64,000 nucleotides of DNA from JACKBJ01 sp964549495 (GCA_964549495.1 CAZJWJ010000009.1:1-64000); one strand, 5' to 3'; shown: positions 26,601 to 35,709, counted from the first letter of the stretch. Translations and numbers: made by a program. Notes: generated by a model from the letters alone, not told the origin.

Positions 26601-26763
26601 TAACCTTGCCCTTGCTGAGTCGCGACTCCGCACTGCACTAGCAATCTTCCGCCGAGTGGCCAGCACGAGCGACGAGCAACGCGTATTGACTGATCTCGCC
26701 GACGTTCTCCGGCGTGCCGGGCGTGAGCAAGAAGCGGAGTCGCTCACCCCTACTCAACCCTGA
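23674..26763 (+). CDS. Class III nucleotide cyclase with zinc ribbons, AAA ATPase and TPRs
   Basis: This 1029-residue multidomain regulator begins with two four-cysteine zinc ribbons (CADCHFEN to CAGCG; CSACG to CAQCG), then a class III cyclase domain (about 108-290), an AAA/STAND ATPase and C-terminal TPRs. The cyclase keeps both metal-binding Asp residues (FADIVGSTS; MGDGMLAFFG) and the Asn and Arg of TTGDAVNLAARLE, although the base-recognition Lys position is Arg. Walker A is GDAGVGKSRLL (about 336) and Walker B LILALEDLHWADD (about 463). It is probably a cytoplasmic ATP-dependent signalling protein. The last ~250 codons, from about 26030, have markedly lower GC than the rest, which suggests a replaced TPR segment. 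Confidence 0.88.
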   Translation: MSTCADCHFENPEGARFCAGCGQKLPARCSACGAEQLPGGRFCAQCGQPVEGSDASPATPPPPDSESKPPQCTDTRTSKPRDPVSRSSTSTSPPRPTSTATPSAERRHVTILFADIVGSTSLGEQIDPEDLAEIVNGAMGVMTAAVAEAGGHVARLMGDGMLAFFGAPVAHEDDPLRAVRAGLRIQRGLGDYGKAVAERGGPAVQARVGINSGLVLAGQIGGEVYSEYTTTGDAVNLAARLEGAAPPGQVVLSQETARLVRGAVALEPFGPLQLKGKAEPVPAFLVTGPPPAVGVSVRGTHGVDTPLVGRAGERARLMQAFEDAIESRALGWITLTGDAGVGKSRLLATFLSDAAGSDIEADLARGRCVEQISDAYELVRSLLTDRYGIEAETGTEEAREQLTSGLAADLAGTARVDATRASRDLARLIFPEAETGEDPRGLAERAMAALAALVAAWAARKPLILALEDLHWADDSSLDALARMAEALAEAPAFILANARPVLFARRPHWGEGERGHVRLDLRPLSSAAVARLVRAILQDEDLPEPLLRFVSDRSEGNAYYIEELVGMLQDRGLLQRDESGWQLDLAGVEEGRVPTTLQGMLQARLDSLDPPARGLLQRASVLGRNFWTGALAAMGATDPDPLEALRAQGLVLARERSSIAGEREYVFKHALLRDAAYGSLLKRDRPGLHATAADWLAGRAGQHYAELAGQIARHAELAGRAAEAARHYQAAAERARTTYANAEAAALFQKAHDLWPSDDPAGRFDCLKGAEQALDMLGRRDEQRACLEQMSECAEALDDLARSHVHFRRSWLALRTGDPAAAEAEARQAFSLAGEDRTAQADALVNLGNALKNQKKNEAGLVAFQRALTCLEEIGDERAMARTLLGLATCHTNIGNGQEAREGYERALGIFKQLDDLGLQAKTLTNHAIAIAMRGDLDNAAPRFDEALALYRAAGDRVGEGIALHNLGYLAAEVDNLALAESRLRTALAIFRRVASTSDEQRVLTDLADVLRRAGREQEAESLTPTQP

Positions 26764-26795
26764 ACATGGTTGCAGTTAGACGCCGCGTGGGGCAT

Positions 26796-29700
26796 CTACG
26801 GTCTCTGCTGATAGAGACGAGGGATGTATAGGATCCTCGGATCGCCAGGTGGCGGAGCGTCCGGGTCGATGGTCACCGACACAGTTTCCATCGCGACATT
26901 GCAGAATCCGTCCGCGAGCTCCACGCGCAAGTCCATGTCACCAGTGAGGCCGGGCGGAAGTGCTCGATCGGCCGGCGCGATCCGGATCTGACCGCTCTCG
27001 GCATCGTAGGTCGCCGGCACGGGCAGGGCGCCCAACGTGACCGTCAAGCCACTCGAGGCTTGGATTCCTGACAGCGGATCATCCGCATCCGCCAGCACGC
27101 CGGGTAGGGCGGAGAGTCGCACCCCCGGAGCGATTCTGAGGTCGAGCTCCGGCGCAGTTGTATCGAAGCCGACCGTATAGATCGTGATCGCCGAGCTCGC
27201 CTGCAGCTGGCTCTGGACCACGAAGCCAGTTGACTCGATCTGAATTGGGCCGCTTGAAGTAAAGGTGCTGGCACCGACTGGTGGAGCATTCGTCGAGATT
27301 CCCGGCATGGGAATCCAGCAGGCCTCGTCCTGTCGCCACCCCGCGATCACCGCCCCCTCCGGGTCCGCCCGGCAGGCGCTGGCCGGCCGGCCCGCGTCGT
27401 AGGCCGCCACCGGCGCCACGATCTCCAGCTCGCCGCCCAGCGATTCGCCGGCTGGCGCGTGGAGCTCGTAGATGCCGCCGCCGCGGGCCAGGTTTTCCTG
27501 CCAGGCGTACTGGCCCTCGCGCAGCTCGCTGGTGGGCGCCGCGGCGAAGGCGGCGCCGAAGGCTTCGCTCTCACCCTGGTCCGGCTGGTTCGACGCTGGC
27601 CCATCCCAGCGCAGGTGCAGGAGATCGGCCAGGGTACCCCCTCCCGGCAGGCGGCGCAGCAGGCCGCCGATGCCGTCGGCGCCAACACCGGAGAGGTCCA
27701 GGATGGTGCCGCCCGGCAGCGGCGCCGGCTGGGCGACGGCCATCGCCAGCTGGGGATACCAGCGGACGGCATGCGGCTGGCCGAAGCGATCGACGGCCAC
27801 CACGGTCAGGCTCTTGCTGCGCAGGCCGGCCTGCAGGGCCGAGGCGAAGGGCACGTCGACCACGAAGATGCCCTGGCCGTCGGTCTCGAAGCGGGCGTCG
27901 AGGTCGGTGAAGCGGACCTCGGCGCCGGCCACGCGCCGGCCGTCCTCGTCCAGCAGGCGGTAGGCCCGCTCGATGATGCGCTGCTGGCCGCGCAGCACGC
28001 GCGGGACGCGGGGCGGGATCGAGACCAGGCTCCAGTCCGAATCCGGATCGAGCGATCGGATGGCGCTCAGGCGCGAGGTATTGCCCTCCGCATCGGTAAC
28101 GGTGGCCGACAGATGGACTTCCTGCAGGAGCAGCAGGATGGGCAGGTTGGCCAGGGCCCAGGTGCCCGAAGCCTCCGCCACGCTGCCCCGCCCCAGCGGG
28201 CGCGCGGCCTCGTTGGTCGGGTCGGCGAAGAGCTCGACAACGCAGCCGGCACAGCCCCGGCCGCCGGCCATGCCGCCGGCCAGATCGACCCATTCGATGA
28301 CCGGCGGATCGAGCTGCGGTCCCTCCGGCTGCACCATGATCGCCGCACCGCCGTTGTCGGTGATGCGGTTGCTCCGCAAGCTGTTGGAGCCCGTTAGGGT
28401 CTGCGACAGGCGGATGCCGTCGCGCTGGTTGTCGTGGATGTGGTTTCCACGGACGCTGTTACCGGTCGCGCCGCGCTCGATCAGGATGCCGCTGCCGTAG
28501 TTCCGGCGGATGGTGTTGGCCAGGTCCGCGGGCACCTGCGCATCCGGCGCGTCGGGCGGGCCGCCGATCCAGGTGCCGGTGGCGCCGGACAGCAGCTGGA
28601 TGCCCTGCAGGTTGGCCCGATCCACGGAGGCCTCGCGGCTGTCCGCGCCGATCCTGTTGCCCATCACGCGGTTGTCGGCGCTGTCGCCGATCCGCAGGCC
28701 GACCAGGTTGCCCTGGATCAGATTGCCCGCGCCGACCGGCTGGCCATCGCGATCCAGGCGCTTGCCGATGACGTTGGACGCGGCGCCCTCGTCGATGTCG
28801 ATGCCGATGGCCCTGCGCGAGAAGGGGCCGCTCGTGCCGTCCACGTCGACGCCGATGCGGTTGCCGTCGACGCGGTTGGCGCTGGCCCGACTGCCGGCGA
28901 TGCGGATCTGGGCCTGGCGGTTGCCCCAGATGGCGTTGCATTCCTCGGCATCGCGGTCGCCATCGGCATCCGTTCCGACCCAGCCGTCGCCACCCCGCAG
29001 CTCCAGGCCGATCTCGAAGCCGTGGATGCGCATGCCCTGCACCACCTGGCCCTGGCCGGCCAGCACCAGGCCGCTGCCGAAGCCCTCTCCTTCGATCTCC
29101 TGCCCGGCTGCGCATCGATCCGCTGGCGGGTCCTGGCGTGGAGCGAAGCGCTCGAGGCCGCTGCGATCCAGTGCCGCGGCAAGCCCGCGCTCGGCGTTGC
29201 CCTCGATGCGGACCCCGTCGCGCGCCAGCTCGGGAATCGGACGCGAGGCCGAGACCAGGATGGCCTCGCTCAGCGCGAAGTCGATGACGATGGGCCGGCC
29301 CGTCATGTCGGTATTGGCCTCCTCGATGGCCGCGTGCAGCGTGCAGCCGCCAGCCGCCGTGCGACAGAGACCATCGTCCGGTTCCTCGTCCGAGGCGTCG
29401 CCGGCATCGTCGACCGTGATCCGACGGAGCTGCGCGCCGGTCGTCGTCGGGCTCGGCGAAGCCGTCGGGCGGCCCGGATCCTCGGTGGGCGTCGCGCTGG
29501 GTGGCTCGTCCGTGGCGGTGGCCGTCGCGCTTTCGGTCGCGGTGGCCGTCGGGCTGGCCGTGGCGGTGGGCGTGGCTGTCACATCGGGCGTCGGCGTGAA
29601 GGGCTGGGCCGCCGGGCAGACCACCGGGTCCTCCGGTTCCTCCGGCGGCGGCGGTGCCATGTTCTCGTAGCCGGGCGAGCTGCAGGCCTGGCCGAAGTCC

Positions 29701-31499
29701 TTCGGCCCGTTGTCGGTATCGACGCCGTCGGGCAGGCGCGCCAGGCTCAGGTGGGCGATCTCCTTCTCGTCGCCCGGCGAGACCGGTCCCTCCTGCGACC
29801 AGCCGCCGCCGGTGGGCGGCCCGCCCTGGACGACGCCATCGTAGGCCAGGCTGTCGACCAGGATCTCGTCACCCTCGTCGTCGCTGGGGTCCCGCAAGAT
29901 GGCCACCGCGTTGTAGGGCGACTGGCTGAGGAAGCCGTCCTGCCAGACATCGCTGCTCGGGCCGATGGGCAGATCGCAATTGGGCACGCGGGGCGCCGGC
30001 TGGCTGGGACTGCAGACCACGAAGTAGGCACCCGGCGCCAGCTGGCGATCGGGCAAGGCGATATTGCGGTACACGCGGCTGCTGGACTCGATGCCCAGGA
30101 GCTTGTGATCGCCCAAGTCGATGGGCGTCTGGCCGATGTTGCGCAGCTCCACGAACTCGGCCTGGTCGGCCGTGCCCGGCTGCGTGTAGTCGATCTCGTT
30201 GATGATCAAACCGCGCACCGTCTCGCCCGGTTGGCAATCGCCAGCCGGCTCCAGGTTCTCGCGCCCCGGAGAGATGCAGCGCGGCGAGAGGTCCTGCTCG
30301 TTCACATCTCCGTCCAAGCCGTCAGGAAGGCGCGAGATGCCCAAATGCGCGACGTTGTTGGTGTCGCCGGGCGAGACGCCCCGGAGCTCGGTCCAGCTGC
30401 CGCCGGTCAGCGGGCCACCGGGTACGTTGCCGTCGTAGCTCACCGAGTCGACCAAGAGATCCAGGCTGCTCTGGCTGCCGGCCTTGACCAAGGCCACCGC
30501 AGCCGGCCCTTCCAGGCTCATGAAGTCGCGCCAGATATCGACATGGGGCTCGATCACCGCGAAGTCGCAGTTGGGCACCCGATCGGTCAGGCCGCAGACC
30601 ACGAAGTAGCCGCCGGGCGCCAGCAGCCGCGTCGGCAGCTCGACCCGCCGATAGACCTCGCCCTGGCTGTCGATGCCCAGCAGCGCGTAGCGGCCCAATT
30701 CCAGCGGGCGATCGCCGCGATTGAAGAGCTCGACGAACTCCGCGTCGTCCACCTCGCGCTGCTGCAGGTAGTCGATCTCGTTGACCACCAGGTCCAGCAG
30801 CTCGCGCGGCTCGCCGCAGCCGGCCGCCCGGCTGCCGTTGGCCGCGCCGGGGGTGATGCAGCGCCGCTGCAGATCGGAAGCGTTGTCGTCGCTGTCCTCC
30901 CCGTCCGGCACGCGTGAGATGCCCAGGTAGGGCTGGCCCGGATCGTCCGCCGGATCGACCCCGCGGCCCTCGGTCCAGCTGCCGCCGCCGAGCGGGCCGC
31001 CCGCCACGTCGCCCTCGTAGCTCACCGAATCGACCAGCTCCTCGGTCTGCCGGCCGGCCACCTGCACCACCAGCGCCACCGCATTGGGTGCGATGGCGGA
31101 CTCGTCATCTTGCAGCAGTCCCATGCGCACGGCAACCGCCTGGTCGCAGTTGGGCACCTCGCCCAGCTGGCCGCAGACCACGTAATGCTCGCCGGGCTGA
31201 AGCGCGGTGTCGAGCAAGGGGATGCGCCGGTAGATCTCGCCGGCCCGGTCCACGCCCAAGAGCGTGTGCTGGCCCAGCTCGACCGGCTCCTTGCCGCGGT
31301 TGAAGATCTCGACGAACTCGGCCGTGTCGCCGCCGGACTGGATGTAGTCGATCTCGTTGATGACCAAGTCCGGGCTGCCGGCGCGCTGGCCGGCCGGCGC
31401 GGCCCAGGTCGGGCCGGCCAAGAGACAGGAGACGAGGAGGGTCAGGACGGCGCCGCGGAGACATCGCTCGCGCGCGGCGAGCGCGGTGGCCTGCAGCAT
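26796..31499 (-). CDS. Giant secreted lamin-tail/CSLREA/beta-helix protein
   Basis: This 1567-residue exported protein starts with a signal peptide (LTLLVSCLLAGPTWAAPA). Three lamin-tail-domain repeats follow, each opening with LVINEIDY-type sequence and AEFVEIFNRG (from about 44, 237 and 433). A Thr/Pro/Ala-rich linker lies at about 620-690, then a CSLREA-like module (DDGLCRTAAGGCTLHAAIEEAN), then a right-handed beta-helix (about 733-1066; NYGSGILIERGATGNSVRGN, NQRDGIRLSQTLTGSNSLRS). The C-terminal part looks like beta-sandwich domains, and the protein ends ILYIPRLYQQRP, a variant of the window's terminal tag. AAGGGG precedes ATG 31499. A surface adhesin or carbohydrate-binding role is probable, not proven. 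Confidence 0.83.
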   Translation of the reverse strand: MLQATALAARERCLRGAVLTLLVSCLLAGPTWAAPAGQRAGSPDLVINEIDYIQSGGDTAEFVEIFNRGKEPVELGQHTLLGVDRAGEIYRRIPLLDTALQPGEHYVVCGQLGEVPNCDQAVAVRMGLLQDDESAIAPNAVALVVQVAGRQTEELVDSVSYEGDVAGGPLGGGSWTEGRGVDPADDPGQPYLGISRVPDGEDSDDNASDLQRRCITPGAANGSRAAGCGEPRELLDLVVNEIDYLQQREVDDAEFVELFNRGDRPLELGRYALLGIDSQGEVYRRVELPTRLLAPGGYFVVCGLTDRVPNCDFAVIEPHVDIWRDFMSLEGPAAVALVKAGSQSSLDLLVDSVSYDGNVPGGPLTGGSWTELRGVSPGDTNNVAHLGISRLPDGLDGDVNEQDLSPRCISPGRENLEPAGDCQPGETVRGLIINEIDYTQPGTADQAEFVELRNIGQTPIDLGDHKLLGIESSSRVYRNIALPDRQLAPGAYFVVCSPSQPAPRVPNCDLPIGPSSDVWQDGFLSQSPYNAVAILRDPSDDEGDEILVDSLAYDGVVQGGPPTGGGWSQEGPVSPGDEKEIAHLSLARLPDGVDTDNGPKDFGQACSSPGYENMAPPPPEEPEDPVVCPAAQPFTPTPDVTATPTATASPTATATESATATATDEPPSATPTEDPGRPTASPSPTTTGAQLRRITVDDAGDASDEEPDDGLCRTAAGGCTLHAAIEEANTDMTGRPIVIDFALSEAILVSASRPIPELARDGVRIEGNAERGLAAALDRSGLERFAPRQDPPADRCAAGQEIEGEGFGSGLVLAGQGQVVQGMRIHGFEIGLELRGGDGWVGTDADGDRDAEECNAIWGNRQAQIRIAGSRASANRVDGNRIGVDVDGTSGPFSRRAIGIDIDEGAASNVIGKRLDRDGQPVGAGNLIQGNLVGLRIGDSADNRVMGNRIGADSREASVDRANLQGIQLLSGATGTWIGGPPDAPDAQVPADLANTIRRNYGSGILIERGATGNSVRGNHIHDNQRDGIRLSQTLTGSNSLRSNRITDNGGAAIMVQPEGPQLDPPVIEWVDLAGGMAGGRGCAGCVVELFADPTNEAARPLGRGSVAEASGTWALANLPILLLLQEVHLSATVTDAEGNTSRLSAIRSLDPDSDWSLVSIPPRVPRVLRGQQRIIERAYRLLDEDGRRVAGAEVRFTDLDARFETDGQGIFVVDVPFASALQAGLRSKSLTVVAVDRFGQPHAVRWYPQLAMAVAQPAPLPGGTILDLSGVGADGIGGLLRRLPGGGTLADLLHLRWDGPASNQPDQGESEAFGAAFAAAPTSELREGQYAWQENLARGGGIYELHAPAGESLGGELEIVAPVAAYDAGRPASACRADPEGAVIAGWRQDEACWIPMPGISTNAPPVGASTFTSSGPIQIESTGFVVQSQLQASSAITIYTVGFDTTAPELDLRIAPGVRLSALPGVLADADDPLSGIQASSGLTVTLGALPVPATYDAESGQIRIAPADRALPPGLTGDMDLRVELADGFCNVAMETVSVTIDPDAPPPGDPRILYIPRLYQQRP

Positions 31500-31828
31500 G
31501 GTGCACCCCTTGTAGGCGTGTGGAGTCCAGCGTTTGAAAGATTGCGGCCCGGGCAAGCACCCCTGTCCAGGCATCTATCGTAGTGGGACGCAAGGGCCGG
31601 ATCAACCGACACGGACCGATCGCTCTCCGGGCTCTGACCGCTGCCTGACCGGATGCCCGGCGAGCCCGGCCCGCATCCCCGTCGTCCCGCGCGGTGGCCA
31701 TCTATGGAACGGGTTGGGACCGCCGAACGTTCCGATCGTCCTCGCTGGCTTCGATGGGTGATCGCCGCGGCCCCACCGATCCTGCCCTGCGCTGGCGACC
31801 GAACGGCTGTTCCAGTATCCTTGCGCTC
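31500..31828. other. Divergent intergenic region
   Basis: No gene is seen in these 329 bases. On the plus strand TATCCT (31816-31821) lies 7 nt before the ATG at 31829, a leaderless-type arrangement, but the corresponding -35 position (TGGCGA) is weak. On the minus strand only the ribosome binding site of the giant secreted protein gene is clear. Confidence 0.45.
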
Positions 31829-32845
31829 ATGAGGCAGCCCGGCGACGCACACCAGAGCAGCGGACTCCAGGGCCTCCGATGGGTCCGGATGCCCGCCGCA
31901 GGCAGCCCGAGGTGGGCGCTCCTGCTCGCGCTGCCCATCGGGCTGCTCGGCCTCTTGGTCACCTGCCAGGGGCCGCTGTGGCCCTTGGGCACGAGCCTGG
32001 AGCCCGGCCAAGCCGAGCCGACGCCCGGCCGCGCCAGCTCGACCGCCAGCCCGGGCGCGCGCGAGACGGCCGGCGGCCTCGACCCGCTGCATCCCGAGGA
32101 CCGCTTCCAGCTGGCCGAGGCGCGCGAACTGGCCGGCTGGACCGTCCAACTCTGGCAGCGGCTGCCGGGCGCCGATGGCGCCGCCGCCGGCTGGGGCGGC
32201 CTGGCCACCATCGAGGGTCCCGGCCCCAGCCCGCCGCCGGTGGCCGGCGCGATCGAGATCGATCCGCAGAGTGGTCGGGACCTGGACGGGGATGGCCGGC
32301 CCGAAGTCGTCATCCGCAGCTGGACCGGCGGCGCGCATTGCTGCGAGTCGATCCTGGCCCTGCGCCTGGGGCCGCAACGCGCCGAGCCCATCCTCCACAC
32401 CCCGCCCTCCAACTGCCCCGCACAGTTCGAGGACCTGGATGGGGACGGACGGGCCGAGCTGCTCACCTGCGACGATGCCTTCGCCTACCGCTTCTGCGCC
32501 TTCGCCGCTTCGCCCCTGCCCCAGGTGGTCCTGCGCTTCGATCCCGGGCAGGGCGCCTACGTGCCGGCCACGCCCGACTTCGCTGATCGGCTCGAGCGGC
32601 CCGACGGCGATCCGCCCAGCTCGGGCCTCGAAGCGGACGCCCCCTACCTGCGCTGCGCCGCGCTGGCGCCGGCCCTCTTCGACCTCTACACCGGCCAGGA
32701 CCAAGCCGGCTGGCAGGCCGTCGATGCGTTGGCCGCTCGGACCGATGCGCCCGGCCTGCGGTCGCAGATCGAGGAGATCCTCTCGGGAAGCAACTACTAC
32801 CGCGCGCCGGGCGCGCCCGCCAAACCCGTCCTGGCCGTACGCTGA
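31829..32845 (+). CDS. Exported lipoprotein-like protein with FG-GAP-type calcium loops
   Basis: This 338-residue protein is of no recognised specific family. A hydrophobic segment (WALLLALPIGLLGLLVTC) ends in Cys46, suggesting lipidation, and is followed by a Pro/Ser/Ala linker. Two DLDGDGRPEVV/DLDGDGRAELL loops look like calcium-binding FG-GAP or dockerin-like turns, with HCCESI and TCDDAFAYRFC supplying cysteines for possible disulfides. The ATG at 31829 gives a short basic N-terminus; an internal ATG 20 codons on is possible. Its 3' end overlaps the convergent ABC ATPase gene by 49 bases. Confidence 0.65.
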   Translation: MRQPGDAHQSSGLQGLRWVRMPAAGSPRWALLLALPIGLLGLLVTCQGPLWPLGTSLEPGQAEPTPGRASSTASPGARETAGGLDPLHPEDRFQLAEARELAGWTVQLWQRLPGADGAAAGWGGLATIEGPGPSPPPVAGAIEIDPQSGRDLDGDGRPEVVIRSWTGGAHCCESILALRLGPQRAEPILHTPPSNCPAQFEDLDGDGRAELLTCDDAFAYRFCAFAASPLPQVVLRFDPGQGAYVPATPDFADRLERPDGDPPSSGLEADAPYLRCAALAPALFDLYTGQDQAGWQAVDALAARTDAPGLRSQIEEILSGSNYYRAPGAPAKPVLAVR

Positions 32846-33960
32846 GCGTCGGGCCGGGGCTCCATCTCGCGCACCTCGACCTCGGCGGTGACCGATCGGC
32901 CGTCGACGAAGCACTCGAGGCCATGGCCGGCCACCAGGTCCAGGCGCACTGGATCGCCCGACTCCAGGCGGAAGGTATGCGGCGCCAGGCAGTCGATGAG
33001 CCGGCCCGAGGCCAGGCGCACCCGGTAGAGGTGGTGCATGCCCTGGAAGATCCGGCGGTGGACGCGGGCCTCGCCGGCCGGATCCGGCCGCAGGGCCAGA
33101 TCGTCGGGTCGCAGCAGCAGCTCCACCTCGCTGCCTTCCGGCAGGGCCAGGGACTGGGGGACGATGCCGATCTCGGTCTCGAGCTCGCCGCCGCGCAGGC
33201 GGGCCGGCAGGAAGCCGGTATGGCCCATGAACTCGGCCACGAAACGCGTGCGCGGCCGGTGGTAGATGCGCTCCGGCGTGTCGACCTGCTCCAGATGCCC
33301 GCCGTTGAGCAGGGCGATGCGATCGCCGATGAAGAGCGCCTCGGCCTGGTCGTGGGTGACGAAGATGGCGGTGGAGCCGCTGCGCTTCAAGATCTCGCGC
33401 ACCTCCTCGCGCACGGTGGTCCGCATGCGGGCGTCCAGGTTGCTGAAGGGTTCGTCCAAGAGGAGCAGCGCCGGCTCGGGCGCCAGGGCGCGGGCCAGGG
33501 CCACACGCTGCTGCTGGCCGCCGGAGAGCTCGTGCGGCATGCGTCCGCCCAAGGCGCCCAGGCCCACCAGAGCCAGCATCTCGGCCACCCGCCGCTCCCG
33601 CGCCTCGGCCGAATCGCGGCGCGGGAGCCCGAAGGCCACGTTCTCGGCCACGCTCAGGTGGGGGAAGAGGGCGTAGTGTTGGAAGACCATGCCGACGCGC
33701 CGATCTTCTGGCGGCAGGAAGCGCTCCGGGCTGGCCACTTGCCGGCCCTCGATCTCTACCCAGCCGGAATCAGGGCGCTCCAGGCCGGCGATCAGGCGCA
33801 GGGTGGTGGTCTTGCCGCAACCGCTGGGGCCCAGCAGGGCCAGAATCTCACCCGGCGCCACGTCCAGGCTCAGGTCGGTCAGGGCCGGCACCCGGCCGTA
33901 GCGCTTGCCCAGCCCGCGGCAGCGCAGGGCCGCGGGCTGGGCGGTGGCGGCTCCGTTCAC
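32797..33960 (-). CDS. fbpC: Iron(III) ABC transporter ATPase
   Basis: This 387-residue ATPase should energise ferric iron import with the permease and binding protein encoded upstream. Walker A (GPSGCGKTTTLRL), Q-loop (MVFQHYALFPHL), signature (LSGGQQQRVALARAL), Walker B (ALLLLDEPFSNLDARM) and H-loop (VTHDQAEAL) are intact, and the C-terminal half is a TOBE-like regulatory domain. The GTG at 33960 is chosen because it precedes the conserved start and has GGTGGTGA upstream. The gene follows the permease by 32 bases. Other substrates of the FbpC/PotA group, such as polyamine or sulfate, are possible, but the permease type and the DtxR neighbour favour iron. Confidence 0.88.
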   Translation of the reverse strand: MNGAATAQPAALRCRGLGKRYGRVPALTDLSLDVAPGEILALLGPSGCGKTTTLRLIAGLERPDSGWVEIEGRQVASPERFLPPEDRRVGMVFQHYALFPHLSVAENVAFGLPRRDSAEARERRVAEMLALVGLGALGGRMPHELSGGQQQRVALARALAPEPALLLLDEPFSNLDARMRTTVREEVREILKRSGSTAIFVTHDQAEALFIGDRIALLNGGHLEQVDTPERIYHRPRTRFVAEFMGHTGFLPARLRGGELETEIGIVPQSLALPEGSEVELLLRPDDLALRPDPAGEARVHRRIFQGMHHLYRVRLASGRLIDCLAPHTFRLESGDPVRLDLVAGHGLECFVDGRSVTAEVEVREMEPRPDAQRTARTGLAGAPGAR

Positions 33961-33992
33961 GGATTCACCACCCGCCGTACTGCGCGGCCGGC

Positions 33993-35642
33993 TCACGTGC
34001 TGGGCTCGCGAAAGGTCAGGATGGCCATCGGCAGCGATGATAGCAGCACCAAGAGCAGGGCCGGCAGGGCCGCCCGGGCGAAGAAGGCCTCGGAGACCGC
34101 CGACCAGACCCGCATCGCCAGCGTCTCGAAGCCGATGGGGCTGAGGATGAGCGTGGCTGGCAGCTCCTTCATCGCGGTCAGGAAGACCAAGGCGGTACCG
34201 GCCGCGATGCCCGGCGTCACCAGGGGCAGGGTCACGGCGCGGAAGGCGGCCGCTGGGCGACGGCCCAGGGTCCGCGCCGCCTCCTCCAGGCTGGGCTGCA
34301 CCTGCAAGAGCGAAGCGCGCAGGGCCGCGACGGCCTGGGGCAAGAAGAGGATGACGTAGGCCACCACCAAGAGCGGCAGGGTCTGGTAGAGCGGCCGCGC
34401 GTAGCGGACGCCGAAGAAGACCAGACCCAGGGCCACCACGATGCCCGGCAGGGCGTAGCCGGTCCAGGCCAGGCGCAGGAGCCAGCGCGCGGCGCGCCCG
34501 CGCCGGCGGGCGCCGATCAGGGCCACCGGCAAGGAGGCCGCCAAGGTGGCCACCGCGGCCAGGACGCCGGCCGTGGCCGAACCCATCAGGGCCGCGCCGG
34601 CATCGGGCAAGCGCTCGCCGGCCGCCAGGCCGCGCCACAGCCACCAGCCCAGGATGCCGGCCGGCAGGATCAGGCCGGCAAGGGTCACCGCGCTGCAGAA
34701 GGCCAATGCCGGCCAACGCCAGCGGCCTAGACGCACCGGGCTCGCCCGCCGAGAGCTCTGCGCGCTCGAGCGGTGGTAGCGCGCGCGGCGCTCGGCCCCG
34801 CGCTCCATCGACAGCACCAGCGCCGCCACCACCGCCAGGAGCAGGGCCAGGAGCGCCGCCGAGTTGCGGTCGAAGGCGCTGCGGTACTGCACGTAGATCA
34901 CCCGCGTCAGGGTGTCGTAGCGCAGGATGGACACGGCACCGAAGTCGCGCAGCACGTAGAGCGAGACCAGGAGGCTGCCGGCGGCCAGGGCCGGGCGGAG
35001 CTGGGGCAGGGTGACGCGACGGAAGGTGGACCAGGGCCCGTGGCCCAGGCTGCGCGCCGCGGCCTCGAGGGCCGGATCGAGGCGCAGGAAGGCCGCCCGC
35101 AAGAGCAGCAGCAGGTAGGGGTAGGTGAAGAGCGTCAGCACGATCAGCGCCCCGGGCAGGCCGTAGAGGTCCGGCAGGCGCTCGATGCCCAGCCGCGGCT
35201 CGAGCCAACCCTGCAGCATGCCGCGCGGGCCCAGGGCGGCCACGAAGAGGTAGGCCCCGATGTAGCTGGGGATGACCAGGGGCAGGGCGGTGACCACGGT
35301 CCAGAAGCGGCGCAGGGGCAGGTCGCTGCGCGTGGTCAGCCAGGCCAGGGGGAGCGAGAGGGCGATGGCGGCCAAGGTCACGCCGGCCGCCAGGCCGACG
35401 GTGCGGAGCAAGACCTCGGCCGTGCGCAGGCTAAAGAGGCCTTGCCATGCGTCGCGATCCGCCCCCGCGGCGCGCAGGACCAGGTAGATCAGCGGCAGCA
35501 GGCTGCCCAGGCCCACCACGCCCGCCGGCAGCCAGAGCAGGGCCGGTCCGCGCAGGATGGCGCGTCGATCCAGCCCCGTTCTTCGCGCGGGCCGCGGGAG
35601 GCCTAGCCGCCGCAGCGGCCCGCCCCCCCTCGAGCCGCTCAT
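33993..35642 (-). CDS. fbpB: Iron(III) ABC transporter permease, two-domain
   Basis: This 549-residue integral membrane protein contains two fused permease domains, as in FbpB/SfuB. About twelve hydrophobic segments are seen, with EAA loops near EAAARSLGHGPWSTFRRVTLPQLRP in the first half and EEAARTLGRRPAAAFRAVTLPLVTPG in the second, where the ATPase docks. The start ATG is the only one before the basic N-terminus. It lies between the binding protein gene (67-base gap) and the ATPase gene. Confidence 0.9.
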   Translation of the reverse strand: MSGSRGGGPLRRLGLPRPARRTGLDRRAILRGPALLWLPAGVVGLGSLLPLIYLVLRAAGADRDAWQGLFSLRTAEVLLRTVGLAAGVTLAAIALSLPLAWLTTRSDLPLRRFWTVVTALPLVIPSYIGAYLFVAALGPRGMLQGWLEPRLGIERLPDLYGLPGALIVLTLFTYPYLLLLLRAAFLRLDPALEAAARSLGHGPWSTFRRVTLPQLRPALAAGSLLVSLYVLRDFGAVSILRYDTLTRVIYVQYRSAFDRNSAALLALLLAVVAALVLSMERGAERRARYHRSSAQSSRRASPVRLGRWRWPALAFCSAVTLAGLILPAGILGWWLWRGLAAGERLPDAGAALMGSATAGVLAAVATLAASLPVALIGARRRGRAARWLLRLAWTGYALPGIVVALGLVFFGVRYARPLYQTLPLLVVAYVILFLPQAVAALRASLLQVQPSLEEAARTLGRRPAAAFRAVTLPLVTPGIAAGTALVFLTAMKELPATLILSPIGFETLAMRVWSAVSEAFFARAALPALLLVLLSSLPMAILTFREPST

Positions 35643-35709
35643 GCCCAGGCCGGCGCGGTCCGCGGGCGAAGGCCTGCGGACCGCGCTAGGATCGAGTGCA
35701 CGTCGGAGA

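Noticed and set aside
28300..29300. Beta-helix repeats considered as phage tail spike
   Set aside because: No phage genes nearby; the protein has a signal peptide and lamin-tail domains.
29430..29600. Repetitive ggtggccgtcgc-like units
   Set aside because: Coding for the Thr/Ala/Pro linker of the lamin-tail protein on the minus strand.
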